From contig NZ_JBKEAA010000007.1 of the NCBI RefSeq assembly GCF_047971665.1, positions 6,317-70,316 on the forward strand: DNA of 64,000 bases, given 5' to 3'. The notes beneath the pieces are model-generated. The model was not told where the DNA came from. It made no database searches and saw only the letters and a program-made list of their open reading frames with translations. Positions 33,806-42,441 of this stretch are shown one piece after another; positions within the stretch are counted from its first letter, which is position 1; each line of letters starts with the position of its first letter. The translations under genes and the position numbers were made by a program. The DNA comes from Castellaniella sp047971665 (lineage in GTDB: Bacteria > Pseudomonadota > Gammaproteobacteria > Burkholderiales > Burkholderiaceae_B).

Positions 33806-34891
33806 TCAAGAGACCAGCGCGGTCAGGTCCCGGACCTGACCCTGCATCCAGCCATACAAGTCGCGCGGATCCGCCTGCCCCGGCGTCACGTCCACCCAGG
33901 TCCCCACCTGATGTGCCCGCGCCTGGGCTTGAAGAAAGCGTAGCGCGGAATAGTCCTCCAGCGCGAATCCGACCGAATCGAACAGCGTCACTTGATCCGC
34001 CCGCGCGCGCCCCGGCGCATCACTCGCCAGGACGCGCCACAACTCGGTCACGGGAAAATCCGCCGGCATCTGCTGGATCTCGCCCTCTTTGCGGGTCTGG
34101 GGCGGAAACTCGACGAAGACATCGGCCCGGAGCAAAATCGCCGGGTCCAGCTCGGTCTTGCCGGGGCAGTCACCCCCCACGGCATTCAGGTGCATGCCGG
34201 GCTCGACCAGATCAGCGTCCAGAGCCCGCGCCCGGCCCTGGAAGGCGGTCACGGTCGTGACGATGTCCGCGCCCCGCACGGCCTGAGCCGCCGAGTCGCA
34301 GATCCGCACGGACAACGCAGGCCCGTCGATCTCAGCCGAGGCCAGATTGCGCGCCAGCCGCTCGGAGGCGCTGCGATCCACATCGTAGAGGCGCAGATCG
34401 CGTATGCCCAGCAGTCCGGCAAAGGCCAGTGCCTGAAAGTCGCTTTGCGCTCCGTTGCCGATCAACGCCATCGACTGGCTGCCACGCCGCGCCAGCGCCT
34501 GGGCGGCCAGGGCCGACATCGCCGCCGTGCGCAACGCCGTGGTCAGGGTCAATTCGCCCAGCAGGCGGATCATACCGGTATCGCAATCCAGCAGCGCTCC
34601 CATGGCCATCACCGTGGGCAGACCGTGGCGTCCATTGCCAGGATGACCATTGACGCACTTGAAACTGTAATGCGTCCCATCGGTGATCGGCATGAGCTCG
34701 ATCGTGCCCTGTTCGGAATACGCCGCGATGCGGGCTTCCTTGTCGAATTCAGGCCAGCGCAGATAATCGGCCCGCAGGGTATCGACCAGTCCTCGCAGGC
34801 AGGCGGGCAGGCCCAGCAGGCCGATCAGCCGGGCCACATCATGGGTATCCAGGAACAGCGTGCGGGGATACGCCGGAGCATGGGTTTGCAT
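33806..34891 (-). CDS. ocd: Ornithine cyclodeaminase
   Basis: The product is 361 aa, mu-crystallin/OCD family. Blocks: KCVNGHPGNGRHGLPTVMA near residue 78, NAD loop MALIGNGAQSDFQALAF near 140, VTTVTAFQGRARAL near 210, and GMHLNAVGGDCPGKTELD near 230, which holds the catalytic Asp. It converts ornithine to proline with release of ammonia. The ATG at 34891 has an AAGGAG ribosome site and is preferred to one 19 codons upstream. It is divergent from an Lrp-type regulator gene. Confidence 0.93.
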   Translation of the reverse strand: MQTHAPAYPRTLFLDTHDVARLIGLLGLPACLRGLVDTLRADYLRWPEFDKEARIAAYSEQGTIELMPITDGTHYSFKCVNGHPGNGRHGLPTVMAMGALLDCDTGMIRLLGELTLTTALRTAAMSALAAQALARRGSQSMALIGNGAQSDFQALAFAGLLGIRDLRLYDVDRSASERLARNLASAEIDGPALSVRICDSAAQAVRGADIVTTVTAFQGRARALDADLVEPGMHLNAVGGDCPGKTELDPAILLRADVFVEFPPQTRKEGEIQQMPADFPVTELWRVLASDAPGRARADQVTLFDSVGFALEDYSALRFLQAQARAHQVGTWVDVTPGQADPRDLYGWMQGQVRDLTALVS

Positions 34892-34955
34892 GGTGGGTCT
34901 CCTTGGGATGTGATGAGCTGCATTCAGTGTGGCCCAAGGCATCGGCAATGTATAT

Positions 34956-35030
34956 CGTCAATTTTGCTGTCATTTCGTCAATAAACTGGCAAGATGACAT
35001 AGATAATTGAACAGAATGAATCATTCAATT
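34956..35030. promoter_or_regulatory. Candidate operator region between ocd and the Lrp-type gene
   Basis: Two direct repeats CGTCAAT start at 34956 and 34976, exactly 20 bp apart, on one helix face over two turns. Next come a GATAAT (35002-35007, possible -10 toward the regulator), an inverted pair AATTGA/TCAATT (35005-35010 and 35025-35030) and a 13-bp palindrome GAATGAATCATTC (35014-35026). The stretch is much more AT-rich than its surroundings. This is what a divergent Lrp/AsnC-controlled promoter region would look like; the assignment is inference. Confidence 0.5.
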
Positions 35031-35110
35031 CATCGTTGCCCTGATTCTCATGCAACCAGGCCCGGGCGCATGACCTTGCGCCGCCAGGCCGCAAAACGGA
35101 GGACATGCGC

Positions 35111-35536
35111 ATGGATTCCACCGACCTGGCCCTCATTGGCCTGTTGCGCAAGAACGCCCGCGCCAGTGTGGCCACGCTGGCGCGACGCCTGGGCGTGGCG
35201 CGCGGCACCATCACCCAGCGCATGCGCCGGCTGGAGGACGCCGGCCTGATCGTGGGCTACACGGTGCGCCTGCGTCCGGACGCGGAACCACAGACCATCC
35301 GGGCCTGGATGGGGATTGCTGTCGAAGGCAACGAGGCCCGCACAGTGATCGCCAGCCTGCTGGGAGAACCAGGCGTGGCCACCCTGCACGACACCAACGG
35401 CCGCTGGGACCTGCTGGCCGAGCTCCGGGCAGCCGACCTGCAGGAACTGTCCCAGGTGCTGGAGCGCATCCGCCTGATCCGGGGCATCAGCCAGTCGGAG
35501 ACCAGCATCCACCTGCAGACCTACAGGATCGCCTGA
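35111..35536 (+). CDS. Lrp/AsnC family transcriptional regulator
   Basis: The product is 141 aa. The N-terminal helix-turn-helix spans residues about 5-50 (LIGLLRKNARASVATLARRL, then VARGTITQRMRRLEDAG). The C-terminal RAM/ACT-like domain runs from about 65, with the effector-site region GRWDLLAELRAADLQEL. GGAGG at 35098-35102 gives 8-nt spacing to the ATG at 35111 but only 2 nt to the ATG at 35105, so I use 35111. Divergence from ocd-rocF suggests it senses arginine, ornithine or proline and controls that operon. Confidence 0.9.
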   Translation: MDSTDLALIGLLRKNARASVATLARRLGVARGTITQRMRRLEDAGLIVGYTVRLRPDAEPQTIRAWMGIAVEGNEARTVIASLLGEPGVATLHDTNGRWDLLAELRAADLQELSQVLERIRLIRGISQSETSIHLQTYRIA

Positions 35537-35587
35537 GCCGTCCTGACATCTTCAGGATGGCGCAAACACAGGCGCCCTTTGAATCTC

Positions 35588-35615
35588 GCGGCGGGCAGAC
35601 CACCCAGCCCGCCGC
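35588..35615 (-). terminator. Hairpin downstream of thrC
   Basis: GCGGCGGGC (35588-35596) pairs perfectly with GCCCGCCGC (35607-35615) around a 10-nt loop, 10 bp after the thrC stop. No real T run follows. A smaller stem, TCCTGA/TCAGGA (35541-35546 and 35552-35557), lies after the convergent regulator gene. Confidence 0.45.
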
Positions 35616-35625
35616 CAGAAAGGCC

Positions 35626-37029
35626 TTAGCGCAGCGCGTGACGATGCACGTAATCCGCGATCTGGCGGACATCACAATCCATCAGCTCGACACGCTGGGG
35701 CCGCCGGTCGAGATCCTGCAATCCGGGCGGCACCTCCGGCGTCTCGCCGGTGGCTTCGAGGATGGTTTCCGCAAACTTGGCAGGCAGGGCCGTTTCCAGC
35801 ACCAGCATGGGAACGCCGTCCTCAAGATGTTCCAGCGCGACCTTCACCCCGTCAGCCGTGTGCGGGTCGATCAGCACGCCGGCATCGCGGCGGATGTCGC
35901 CGATGGTGCGCAGGCGATCGGCATGTGTGCTGGCACCCGCCTGGAAGCCATAGCGTTCCGTGAACTCGGGGCGCAGGGCGGACAGGTCGAACTGACCGGT
36001 GGTGCGCAGTTCTTCCATGAGCGCCCGGACCCGGGCCGGATCGCGGTCGATCAGATCGAACACGAAACGCTCGAAATTCGAGGCGCGCGAGATGTCCATG
36101 GACGGACTGGACGTGGCATGTGTCTGGCTGGCCGCGCGCGGCCGGTAGATACCGGTGCGGAAGAATTCTTCGAGCACATTGTTTTCGTTGGTGGCCAGCA
36201 CCAGACGGCGGATCGGCACCCCCATCCGGCGCGCGATGTGTCCCGCCAGGATATTGCCAAAATTCCCCGAGGGCACCGTAAAGGACACCTGCTGACCGGG
36301 CCCGCGCGCGGCACGCAGCCAGCCCCAGACGTAGTACACCACCTGGGCGGCAATGCGCGCCCAGTTGATGGAATTGACGGCGCCGAGATGATGGGCGCTC
36401 TTGAATTCCAGATCGCCGGCCAGAGTCTTGACAATGTCCTGGCATTCGTCGAATACCCCGCGCACCGCGATGTTGTGGATGTTGTCATCCTGCAATGAAT
36501 ACATCTGGGCGCGCTGAAAGGCGCTCATGCGGCCATGGGGCGACAGCATGAACACCGACACGCCGCGCTTGCCGCACAGTGCGTATTCGGCGGCAGAGCC
36601 GGTATCGCCCGAGGTGGCGCCCAGAATATTGAGCGTCTGACCGCGCTGCGCCAGAACATATTCGAACACCTGCCCCAGGAACTGCATGGCCATGTCCTTG
36701 AAGGCCAGCGTCGGCCCTTCGGACAGTCCCAGCAGCGACAAGCCCGGGCGCAGCGGCTTGACCGGCGCGATACACGGAAAGACATCGGGCGCATAGGCGG
36801 CGCGCGTCATGCGGGACAAGGCGGCGGCATCGATGTCGTCGATGAACAGACCCAGCACGCGGGCAGCCAGATCGGCATAATCCAGTTCGCGCCAGGATTC
36901 CAGCGTATCCGCGCCCAGCGCAGGCAGGGTTTCAGGCAGGGTCAGACCGCCATCGGGCGCCAGACCTTCGAGCAGGATGTCGCAAAAGGGCTGGGGGGCC
37001 ATGCCGCCCCGGGTGGACAGATACTTCAA
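35626..37029 (-). CDS. thrC: Threonine synthase
   Basis: The product is 467 aa, the long (type-2) threonine synthase. N-terminal MKYLSTRGGMAPQPF; PLP-lysine in GPTLAFKDMAMQFLG near residue 110; GATSGDTGSAAEYAL (phosphate-binding) near 145; VPSGNFGNILAGHIARRMG near 240. It makes L-threonine from O-phosphohomoserine. Its ATG overlaps the hom stop by four bases, so hom and thrC are coupled. No thrB is adjacent in the window. Confidence 0.97.
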   Translation of the reverse strand: MKYLSTRGGMAPQPFCDILLEGLAPDGGLTLPETLPALGADTLESWRELDYADLAARVLGLFIDDIDAAALSRMTRAAYAPDVFPCIAPVKPLRPGLSLLGLSEGPTLAFKDMAMQFLGQVFEYVLAQRGQTLNILGATSGDTGSAAEYALCGKRGVSVFMLSPHGRMSAFQRAQMYSLQDDNIHNIAVRGVFDECQDIVKTLAGDLEFKSAHHLGAVNSINWARIAAQVVYYVWGWLRAARGPGQQVSFTVPSGNFGNILAGHIARRMGVPIRRLVLATNENNVLEEFFRTGIYRPRAASQTHATSSPSMDISRASNFERFVFDLIDRDPARVRALMEELRTTGQFDLSALRPEFTERYGFQAGASTHADRLRTIGDIRRDAGVLIDPHTADGVKVALEHLEDGVPMLVLETALPAKFAETILEATGETPEVPPGLQDLDRRPQRVELMDCDVRQIADYVHRHALR

Positions 37030-38330
37030 TTGATGTTCTCCACACGCAGGCGGGTCACGTCCGAGCGCACGAACGGCAGGTCCTGGATGGCGCGCAAGGC
37101 TTGTTCCACATTCCCCTCGCGCGCTTCGTGGGTCAGGAAGATGATGTCGGCCTGATGTTCGCCATGCGGCTGCTGGAACATCGACCCCACGGAAATGGCG
37201 GCATCCGACAGCATGCGCGCCAGGTCGGCCAGGACGCCGGGCCGGTCATCGACCCGCAGGCGCAGATAGAAACTGGTGCGGACGTCCGCCATGGGCAGCA
37301 CGGGAATGTCGGCCATGGCGTCCGGCTGGAAGGCCAGATGCGGTACCCGGTGCTCCGGGTCGGCTGTCTGCAGGCGGGTGACATCCACCAGATCGGCCAC
37401 CACGGCCGAGGCCGTGGGCAGCGCGCCTGCGCCCTGGCCATAATACAGCGAAGGCCCGACCGCATCGCCGCGCACCAGCACGGCGTTCATGGCGCCCTCG
37501 ACGTTGGCCAGCAGGCAATGGTCGGGCACCAGCGCGGGATGGACCCGCAACTCGATCCCTTCCGGACGTCGGCGGGTGATGCCCAGCAGCTTGATGCGAT
37601 AGCCCAGGCGTTCGGCATGGACGATGTCCTCGGAGGCCAGGCGGGAAATCCCCTCGATGTGAACCTTGTCGAACTGCACCGGGATGCCGAAGGCCAGGGA
37701 GGCCATCAGCGTGAGTTTGTGGGCCGCGTCCACACCCTCGATGTCAAAGGTCGGATCGGCCTCGGCATAGCCCAGGCGCTGCGCCTCGGCGAGCACGGTG
37801 TCGAACGGCAGGCCACGCTGGCGCATTTCCGACAGGATGAAGTTGGTCGTGCCATTGATGATGCCGGCCAGCCATTGGATGCGGTTGGCCGTGAGGCCTT
37901 CGCGAATCGCCTTGATGATGGGAATGCCGCCGGCCACCGCCGCCTCGAAGGCGACCATCACGCCGTGCGCCTGGGCGGCGGCGAAGATCTCGTTGCCATG
38001 CACGGCCAGCAGGGCCTTGTTGGCCGTGACCACGTGCTTGCCCTGGGCAATGGCCTCGAGGATGCAGTCGCGGGCCACCGTCTCACCACCCATCAGCTCG
38101 ACGATGATGTCAATGTCGGGATCACGGGCCAGGGCCATGCCGTCGGTGATCACCGTCACATCGGCGCCCACCAGCGCCCGCGCCTTGGCTACATCACGCA
38201 CGGCCACGGCGGCGACCTCGATATTCCGCCCGGCGCGCCGAGCGATTTCACCGCCATTCTGGGCCAGAACCGCCCAGACCCCGCCGCCGACGACGCCCAG
38301 ACCCAGCAAACCTATGCGTATTGGTTTCAT
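37026..38330 (-). CDS. hom: Homoserine dehydrogenase
   Basis: The product is 434 aa. NAD(P) loop GLLGLGVVGGGVW at residues 8-20; VTANKALLAVHG near 100; GIINGTTNFILSEM near 150; catalytic Lys/Asp region EADPTFDIEGVDAAHKL near 186. A C-terminal ACT domain from about residue 350 (LRLRVDDRPGVLADLARML) is probably the threonine-sensing site. It reduces aspartate semialdehyde to homoserine. It overlaps both the aminotransferase upstream and thrC downstream by ATGA. Confidence 0.97.
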   Translation of the reverse strand: MKPIRIGLLGLGVVGGGVWAVLAQNGGEIARRAGRNIEVAAVAVRDVAKARALVGADVTVITDGMALARDPDIDIIVELMGGETVARDCILEAIAQGKHVVTANKALLAVHGNEIFAAAQAHGVMVAFEAAVAGGIPIIKAIREGLTANRIQWLAGIINGTTNFILSEMRQRGLPFDTVLAEAQRLGYAEADPTFDIEGVDAAHKLTLMASLAFGIPVQFDKVHIEGISRLASEDIVHAERLGYRIKLLGITRRRPEGIELRVHPALVPDHCLLANVEGAMNAVLVRGDAVGPSLYYGQGAGALPTASAVVADLVDVTRLQTADPEHRVPHLAFQPDAMADIPVLPMADVRTSFYLRLRVDDRPGVLADLARMLSDAAISVGSMFQQPHGEHQADIIFLTHEAREGNVEQALRAIQDLPFVRSDVTRLRVENIN

Positions 38331-39514
38331 TTCAGCAGTCCGTCCTTGCGGAACATGTCCTTGATGCCGCGCACCGCCTGCCGGGTGCGTTGTTCATTCT
38401 CGATCAGGGCAAAACGCACATAGTCATCGCCATAGTCGCCAAAGCCGATGCCGGGCGACACGGCGACCTTGGCATCGGCCAGCAGCCGCTTGGAAAACTC
38501 GAGCGACTTCTGGGCGAGATAGGGCTCGGGAATACGCGCCCAGATATACATGGAGGCCTTGGGCACATCCACCATCCAGCCGGCCTCATGCAGGCCGCGC
38601 GCCAGCACATCGCGCCGGCTGCGGTATTGTTCGACAACCTCGGACACACAGTCCTGAGGGCCTTCGAGGGCTGCGATGGCGGCCACCTGAAGCGGCGTGA
38701 AGGTGCCGTAATCGTGATAGCTCTTGATGCGCGCCAGGGCGTTGACCAGTTCGCGGTTGCCCACCATGAAGCCGATGCGCCAGCCGGCCATGTTGTAGCT
38801 CTTGCTCATGGTGAAGAATTCCACCGCCACGTCGCGCGCGCCGGGCACCTGCATGATGGACGGCGCCACATAGCCGTCGAAGGTGATGTCGGCATAGGCC
38901 AGATCGTGCACCACCAGGATGCCGTGCTCGCGCGCCAGGGCCACGATGCGCTCAAAGAAGGACAGCTCCACGCACTGTGCCGTGGGATTGCTGGGGAAGC
39001 CCAGGATCATCATCTTGGGCTTGGGGATGGACTCGCGCACCGCGCGCTCGATCTCCTCGAAGAAATCCAGGCCCGGAGTCATCGGTACCGAGCGGATGTT
39101 GGCGCCGGCGATCACCGCGCCGTAGATATGGATCGGATAGCTGGGATTGGGCACCAGCACCGTATCGCCCCGATCCAGCGTGGCCAGCATCAGGTGCGCC
39201 AGGCCTTCCTTGGAGCCGATGGAGACGATGGCCTCGGAATCCGGATCGATGTCCACCCCATAGCGGCGCTCGTACCAGGCCGAGATCGCCCGGCGCAAGC
39301 GGGGAATGCCCTTGGAGACCGAATAGCCATGGGTATCCGGGCGGCGGGCGACCTCCACCAGTTTATCGACGATATGCTGCGGCGTGGGGCCGTCCGGATT
39401 GCCCATCGACATGTCGATGATGTCCTCGCCGCGCCGGCGGGCGGCCATCTTGAGTTCCCCTGTGATGTTGAATACATAGGGGGGCAGGCGCTCGATGCGC
39501 GGAAAACTCGTCAT
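38327..39514 (-). CDS. alaC: Pyridoxal-phosphate aminotransferase, AlaC-type
   Basis: The product is 395 aa, class I/II aminotransferase. FPRIERLPPYVFNITGELK at the start and GNPDGPTPQHIVDKL near 40 are typical of AlaC/YfbQ-like glutamate-pyruvate transaminases. The PLP-lysine is in FTMSKSYNMAGWRIGF near residue 235. The ATG at 39514 has a GAGGA ribosome site. It is first in an alaC-hom-thrC operon, an order common in betaproteobacteria. The exact amino-acid preference is inferred. Confidence 0.9.
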   Translation of the reverse strand: MTSFPRIERLPPYVFNITGELKMAARRRGEDIIDMSMGNPDGPTPQHIVDKLVEVARRPDTHGYSVSKGIPRLRRAISAWYERRYGVDIDPDSEAIVSIGSKEGLAHLMLATLDRGDTVLVPNPSYPIHIYGAVIAGANIRSVPMTPGLDFFEEIERAVRESIPKPKMMILGFPSNPTAQCVELSFFERIVALAREHGILVVHDLAYADITFDGYVAPSIMQVPGARDVAVEFFTMSKSYNMAGWRIGFMVGNRELVNALARIKSYHDYGTFTPLQVAAIAALEGPQDCVSEVVEQYRSRRDVLARGLHEAGWMVDVPKASMYIWARIPEPYLAQKSLEFSKRLLADAKVAVSPGIGFGDYGDDYVRFALIENEQRTRQAVRGIKDMFRKDGLLK

Positions 39515-39715
39515 GAGGGTCCTCGGCTGGTAGGCAGGAGTCGTGCGGATGGATGCGGTGCAGCAAATCCGATAATCTATCGCATGCGTCCGCGACTCGC
39601 AAATGCATGCCCCGGAAAAGGGGCCGCCTGTGGACACCCGGCTGCGCCTCTGCTCCCAGGCGCAAAGCGCCATGGCACGATTGCGCTATCATCACGGGAA
39701 CACCGGAGCCTGCCT

Positions 39716-40168
39716 GTGCTATTGCAAAAAGATCTGAATCCTGCACTCAACACCGTCACCGCCTATGGCGAGGGCTTCCTGGAAATCAATCAGGTCCGCT
39801 ACGACAGCACCATCTGCTTCAGTCCCGAAGGCCCCGTGCGCCATCTCGAACTGCGCGCGGCCGCCGACATCGACGCCGCCCTTCTTCAGGGCCTGATCGG
39901 CCTGGAACCGGCTGCCCGCGACCCCCTGGCCTTTCTCGATGACGAGGTCAGCGTCCCGGAACGCCCCGCCGATGCACCGGAAGTCCTGCTCATCGGCACT
40001 GGCCGACGTCAGATCTTCCTGCGGCCAGAAGTGCTGCGTCCCTTGCTGACGCTGGGTATCGGCGTCGAAATCATGACCACCCAGGCCGCCGCCCGGACCT
40101 ATAACATCCTCATGTCCGAGGAACGGCACGTCCTGGCCCTGTTGCTACCCGGAGATGCCTCATCATGA
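39716..40168 (+). CDS. Mth938-like domain protein (DUF498)
   Basis: The product is 150 aa from a GTG start at 39716, preceded by CGGAG at proper spacing; no in-frame ATG fits. Sequence blocks VTAYGEGFLEINQVRYDSTICF and GTGRRQIFLRPEVLRPLL identify the Mth938/AAMDC fold related to NDUFAF3. The molecular function is unknown. It overlaps the peroxiredoxin gene by four bases (ATGA), so the two are coupled. Confidence 0.85.
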   Translation: MLLQKDLNPALNTVTAYGEGFLEINQVRYDSTICFSPEGPVRHLELRAAADIDAALLQGLIGLEPAARDPLAFLDDEVSVPERPADAPEVLLIGTGRRQIFLRPEVLRPLLTLGIGVEIMTTQAAARTYNILMSEERHVLALLLPGDASS

Positions 40169-40635
40169 CCTCTGTTGCTGTCGGCCATCCGCTGCCGCTG
40201 ATCACTGCCGAGACCACCCACGGCCCCTTTGACTCGGCCACGCACGCGGGCAAGCCCTTCGTTCTGTATTTCTACCCCAAGGACAACACGCCGGGCTGTA
40301 CCACGGAGGCCCAGGATTTCCGCGATCTTTACGCGCAGTTCCAGGCCCTGGACTGCGCGGTGTTCGGCATTTCCCGCGATACATTGAAATCCCATCAGAA
40401 TTTCACGGCAAAGCAATCCTTGCCCTTCCCCCTGATTTCCGACCCCGACGAGATCCTGTGCGCGCTCTTTGGCGTCATGAAACAAAAAAACATGTACGGC
40501 AAACAAGTGCGCGGCATCGAGCGCAGCACCTTCCTGATCGACCGTCAGGGCATCCTGGTTCAGGAATGGCGCGGCGTCCGCGTTCCTGGCCATGCCGACG
40601 AAGTCCTGCAGGCCGTTCGAAACCTGGCCGCTTGA
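40165..40635 (+). CDS. bcp: Thioredoxin-dependent peroxiredoxin (Bcp/PrxQ type)
   Basis: The product is 156 aa. The peroxidatic Cys is in YPKDNTPGCTTEAQDF near residue 45. The resolving Cys found five residues later in E. coli Bcp is replaced by Gln-Asp context, so this is a 1-Cys form or uses a distant Cys (Cys at about 63 and 99 are candidates). Later blocks GISRDTLKSHQNF and ERSTFLIDRQG are typical. It reduces peroxides in the cytoplasm. Confidence 0.93.
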   Translation: MTSVAVGHPLPLITAETTHGPFDSATHAGKPFVLYFYPKDNTPGCTTEAQDFRDLYAQFQALDCAVFGISRDTLKSHQNFTAKQSLPFPLISDPDEILCALFGVMKQKNMYGKQVRGIERSTFLIDRQGILVQEWRGVRVPGHADEVLQAVRNLAA

Positions 40636-40656
40636 CGCGACCTCTCTGGAGCCTTC

Positions 40657-42441
40657 ATGCCCCTTCCGAAACCGCCGACCCGCCCGGGCGATACCGTCAA
40701 CGCCGGTCGCCCGGCGTCTTTCGAGGCCAGCCAGGCGACCGCGATCCCCGGTCCGGCGTTTGACACGACCGAGCCATCCCCTGCCGCACGGGGTGCAAAG
40801 AGCCGCCCGGTCGCCGCCATCCTGACCAAATCCGCTGACCGCGAGCGGCCTGCCACGCCTGTGGCGGCGGCGCCCACGGCCGCCCCTGCGCGCGCGCCCG
40901 CAGCCAAGAAACCAGCGGCGGCACCCGCCAGGCCCACGGCACCTGCGGTCGCCAAAGCCCCCCCGAAGCCAACGCCCGCGACGCCCCCCCGATCCGCCAG
41001 CGCGCGTGCCCGTCCCAAGCGCCTGCCCATGGCGCAGCGCAAGCTGTTCGTGCTGGACACCAACGTGCTGCTGCACGATTCCTCGTCCCTGTTCCGCTTT
41101 GCCGAACATGACGTCTTCCTGCCCATGATCGTGCTCGAAGAGCTCGATCACCAGAAAAAAGGCATGTCGGAAGTCGCGCGCAATGCCCGCCAGGTGAGCC
41201 GCTACCTGGACCAGCTGATCGGCGCGGCCGATCTGTCCAAAGGGGTGCCGCTGGATGCGCTGGGCAACACAGACGCCCTGGGCTCGCTGTATTTCCAGAC
41301 CCGCCCCACGGACACGCGCCTGCCGTTGGAATTGCCCATGGGCAAGGCCGACAATGTAATCCTGGGCATCGTCCATGGACTGCGGCTCGAAAACCCGAAG
41401 CGCGAGGTCGTGCTGGTGTCCAAGGACATCAACATGCGTCTCAAGGCGCGGGCGCTGAACCTGCCGGCCGAGGACTACCTGAACGATCACGTCCTGGACG
41501 ATTCGGACCTGCTCTACGACGGCGTCATGCCGCTGCCGGAGGATTTCTGGAACAAGCACGGCAAGGACATCGAATCCTGGCAACAGAACGGCCTGACCTG
41601 GTATCGCGTGCGCGGACCGCTGTGCAGCCAGTTCATCGTCAATGAATTCGTCTACTACGAAGGTGAAATGCCGCTGTACGCCCAGGTGCGAGAGGTCACG
41701 GGCAAGAGCGCCGTCCTGTCGACCCTGCGCGACTTCAGTCACGTCAAGAACAGCGTCTGGGGCGTCACCACGCGCAACCGCGAACAGAATTTCGCCATGA
41801 ACCTGTTGATGAACCCGGACATCGATTTCGTGTCGCTGCTGGGTCAAGCGGGCACCGGCAAGACCCTGCTGGCGCTGGCCAGCGGGCTGGCCCAGACGTT
41901 CGAGACCAAGCGCTACACGGAAATCATCATCACCCGCGCCACCGTGCCGGTCGGCGACGACATCGGTTTCCTGCCCGGCACCGAGGAAGAAAAAATGCTG
42001 CCCTGGATGGGCGCGCTGGAGGACAACCTCGAGGTCCTGCACCAGGGGGCCGCGGGCTCGCTCGGCATCGCCGGCAACGGCAATGGCAACGGCCAGGACT
42101 GGAACAAGACGCCCGCCATGGATCTGATCCGTTCCCGCATCAAGGTCAAATCCATGAATTTCATGCGGGGCCGCACCTTCCTGAACAAGTACCTGATCAT
42201 CGACGAGGCCCAGAACCTGACGCCCAAGCAGATGAAGACCCTGGTCACCCGCGCCGGCCCCGGCACCAAGATCGTCTGTCTGGGCAACATCACCCAGATC
42301 GACACGCCCTACCTGACCGAGGGCAGTTCAGGGCTGGTCTATGTGGTGGATCGTTTCAAGGGCTGGCCGCACGCCGGCCACATCACCCTGCAGCGCGGCG
42401 AACGGTCCCGGCTGGCCGACTATGCCAGCGACGCCCTCTGA
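40657..42441 (+). CDS. PIN domain - PhoH-like ATPase
   Basis: The product is 594 aa. Residues about 1-125 are a disordered Ala/Pro/Lys-rich tail. A PIN nuclease domain follows (FVLDTNVLLHDSSSLF near 130; acidic VLEELDHQKKG near 160; SKDINMRLKA near 255). The PhoH ATPase domain has Walker A GQAGTGKTLLALASGL near 395 and Walker B YLIIDEAQNLTPKQMK near 510. This is the PhoH2-type (toxin-like RNase/helicase) architecture, common as a single chromosomal gene. It is probably an RNA-unwinding and cleaving enzyme. The N-terminal tail length is unusual and probably variable between relatives. Confidence 0.9.
   Translation: MPLPKPPTRPGDTVNAGRPASFEASQATAIPGPAFDTTEPSPAARGAKSRPVAAILTKSADRERPATPVAAAPTAAPARAPAAKKPAAAPARPTAPAVAKAPPKPTPATPPRSASARARPKRLPMAQRKLFVLDTNVLLHDSSSLFRFAEHDVFLPMIVLEELDHQKKGMSEVARNARQVSRYLDQLIGAADLSKGVPLDALGNTDALGSLYFQTRPTDTRLPLELPMGKADNVILGIVHGLRLENPKREVVLVSKDINMRLKARALNLPAEDYLNDHVLDDSDLLYDGVMPLPEDFWNKHGKDIESWQQNGLTWYRVRGPLCSQFIVNEFVYYEGEMPLYAQVREVTGKSAVLSTLRDFSHVKNSVWGVTTRNREQNFAMNLLMNPDIDFVSLLGQAGTGKTLLALASGLAQTFETKRYTEIIITRATVPVGDDIGFLPGTEEEKMLPWMGALEDNLEVLHQGAAGSLGIAGNGNGNGQDWNKTPAMDLIRSRIKVKSMNFMRGRTFLNKYLIIDEAQNLTPKQMKTLVTRAGPGTKIVCLGNITQIDTPYLTEGSSGLVYVVDRFKGWPHAGHITLQRGERSRLADYASDAL

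Noticed and set aside
38321..40168. 615-codon version of the Mth938-like gene
   Set aside because: The upstream 465 codons are antisense to the aminotransferase; a GTG with a good ribosome site at 39716 gives the family-size protein.
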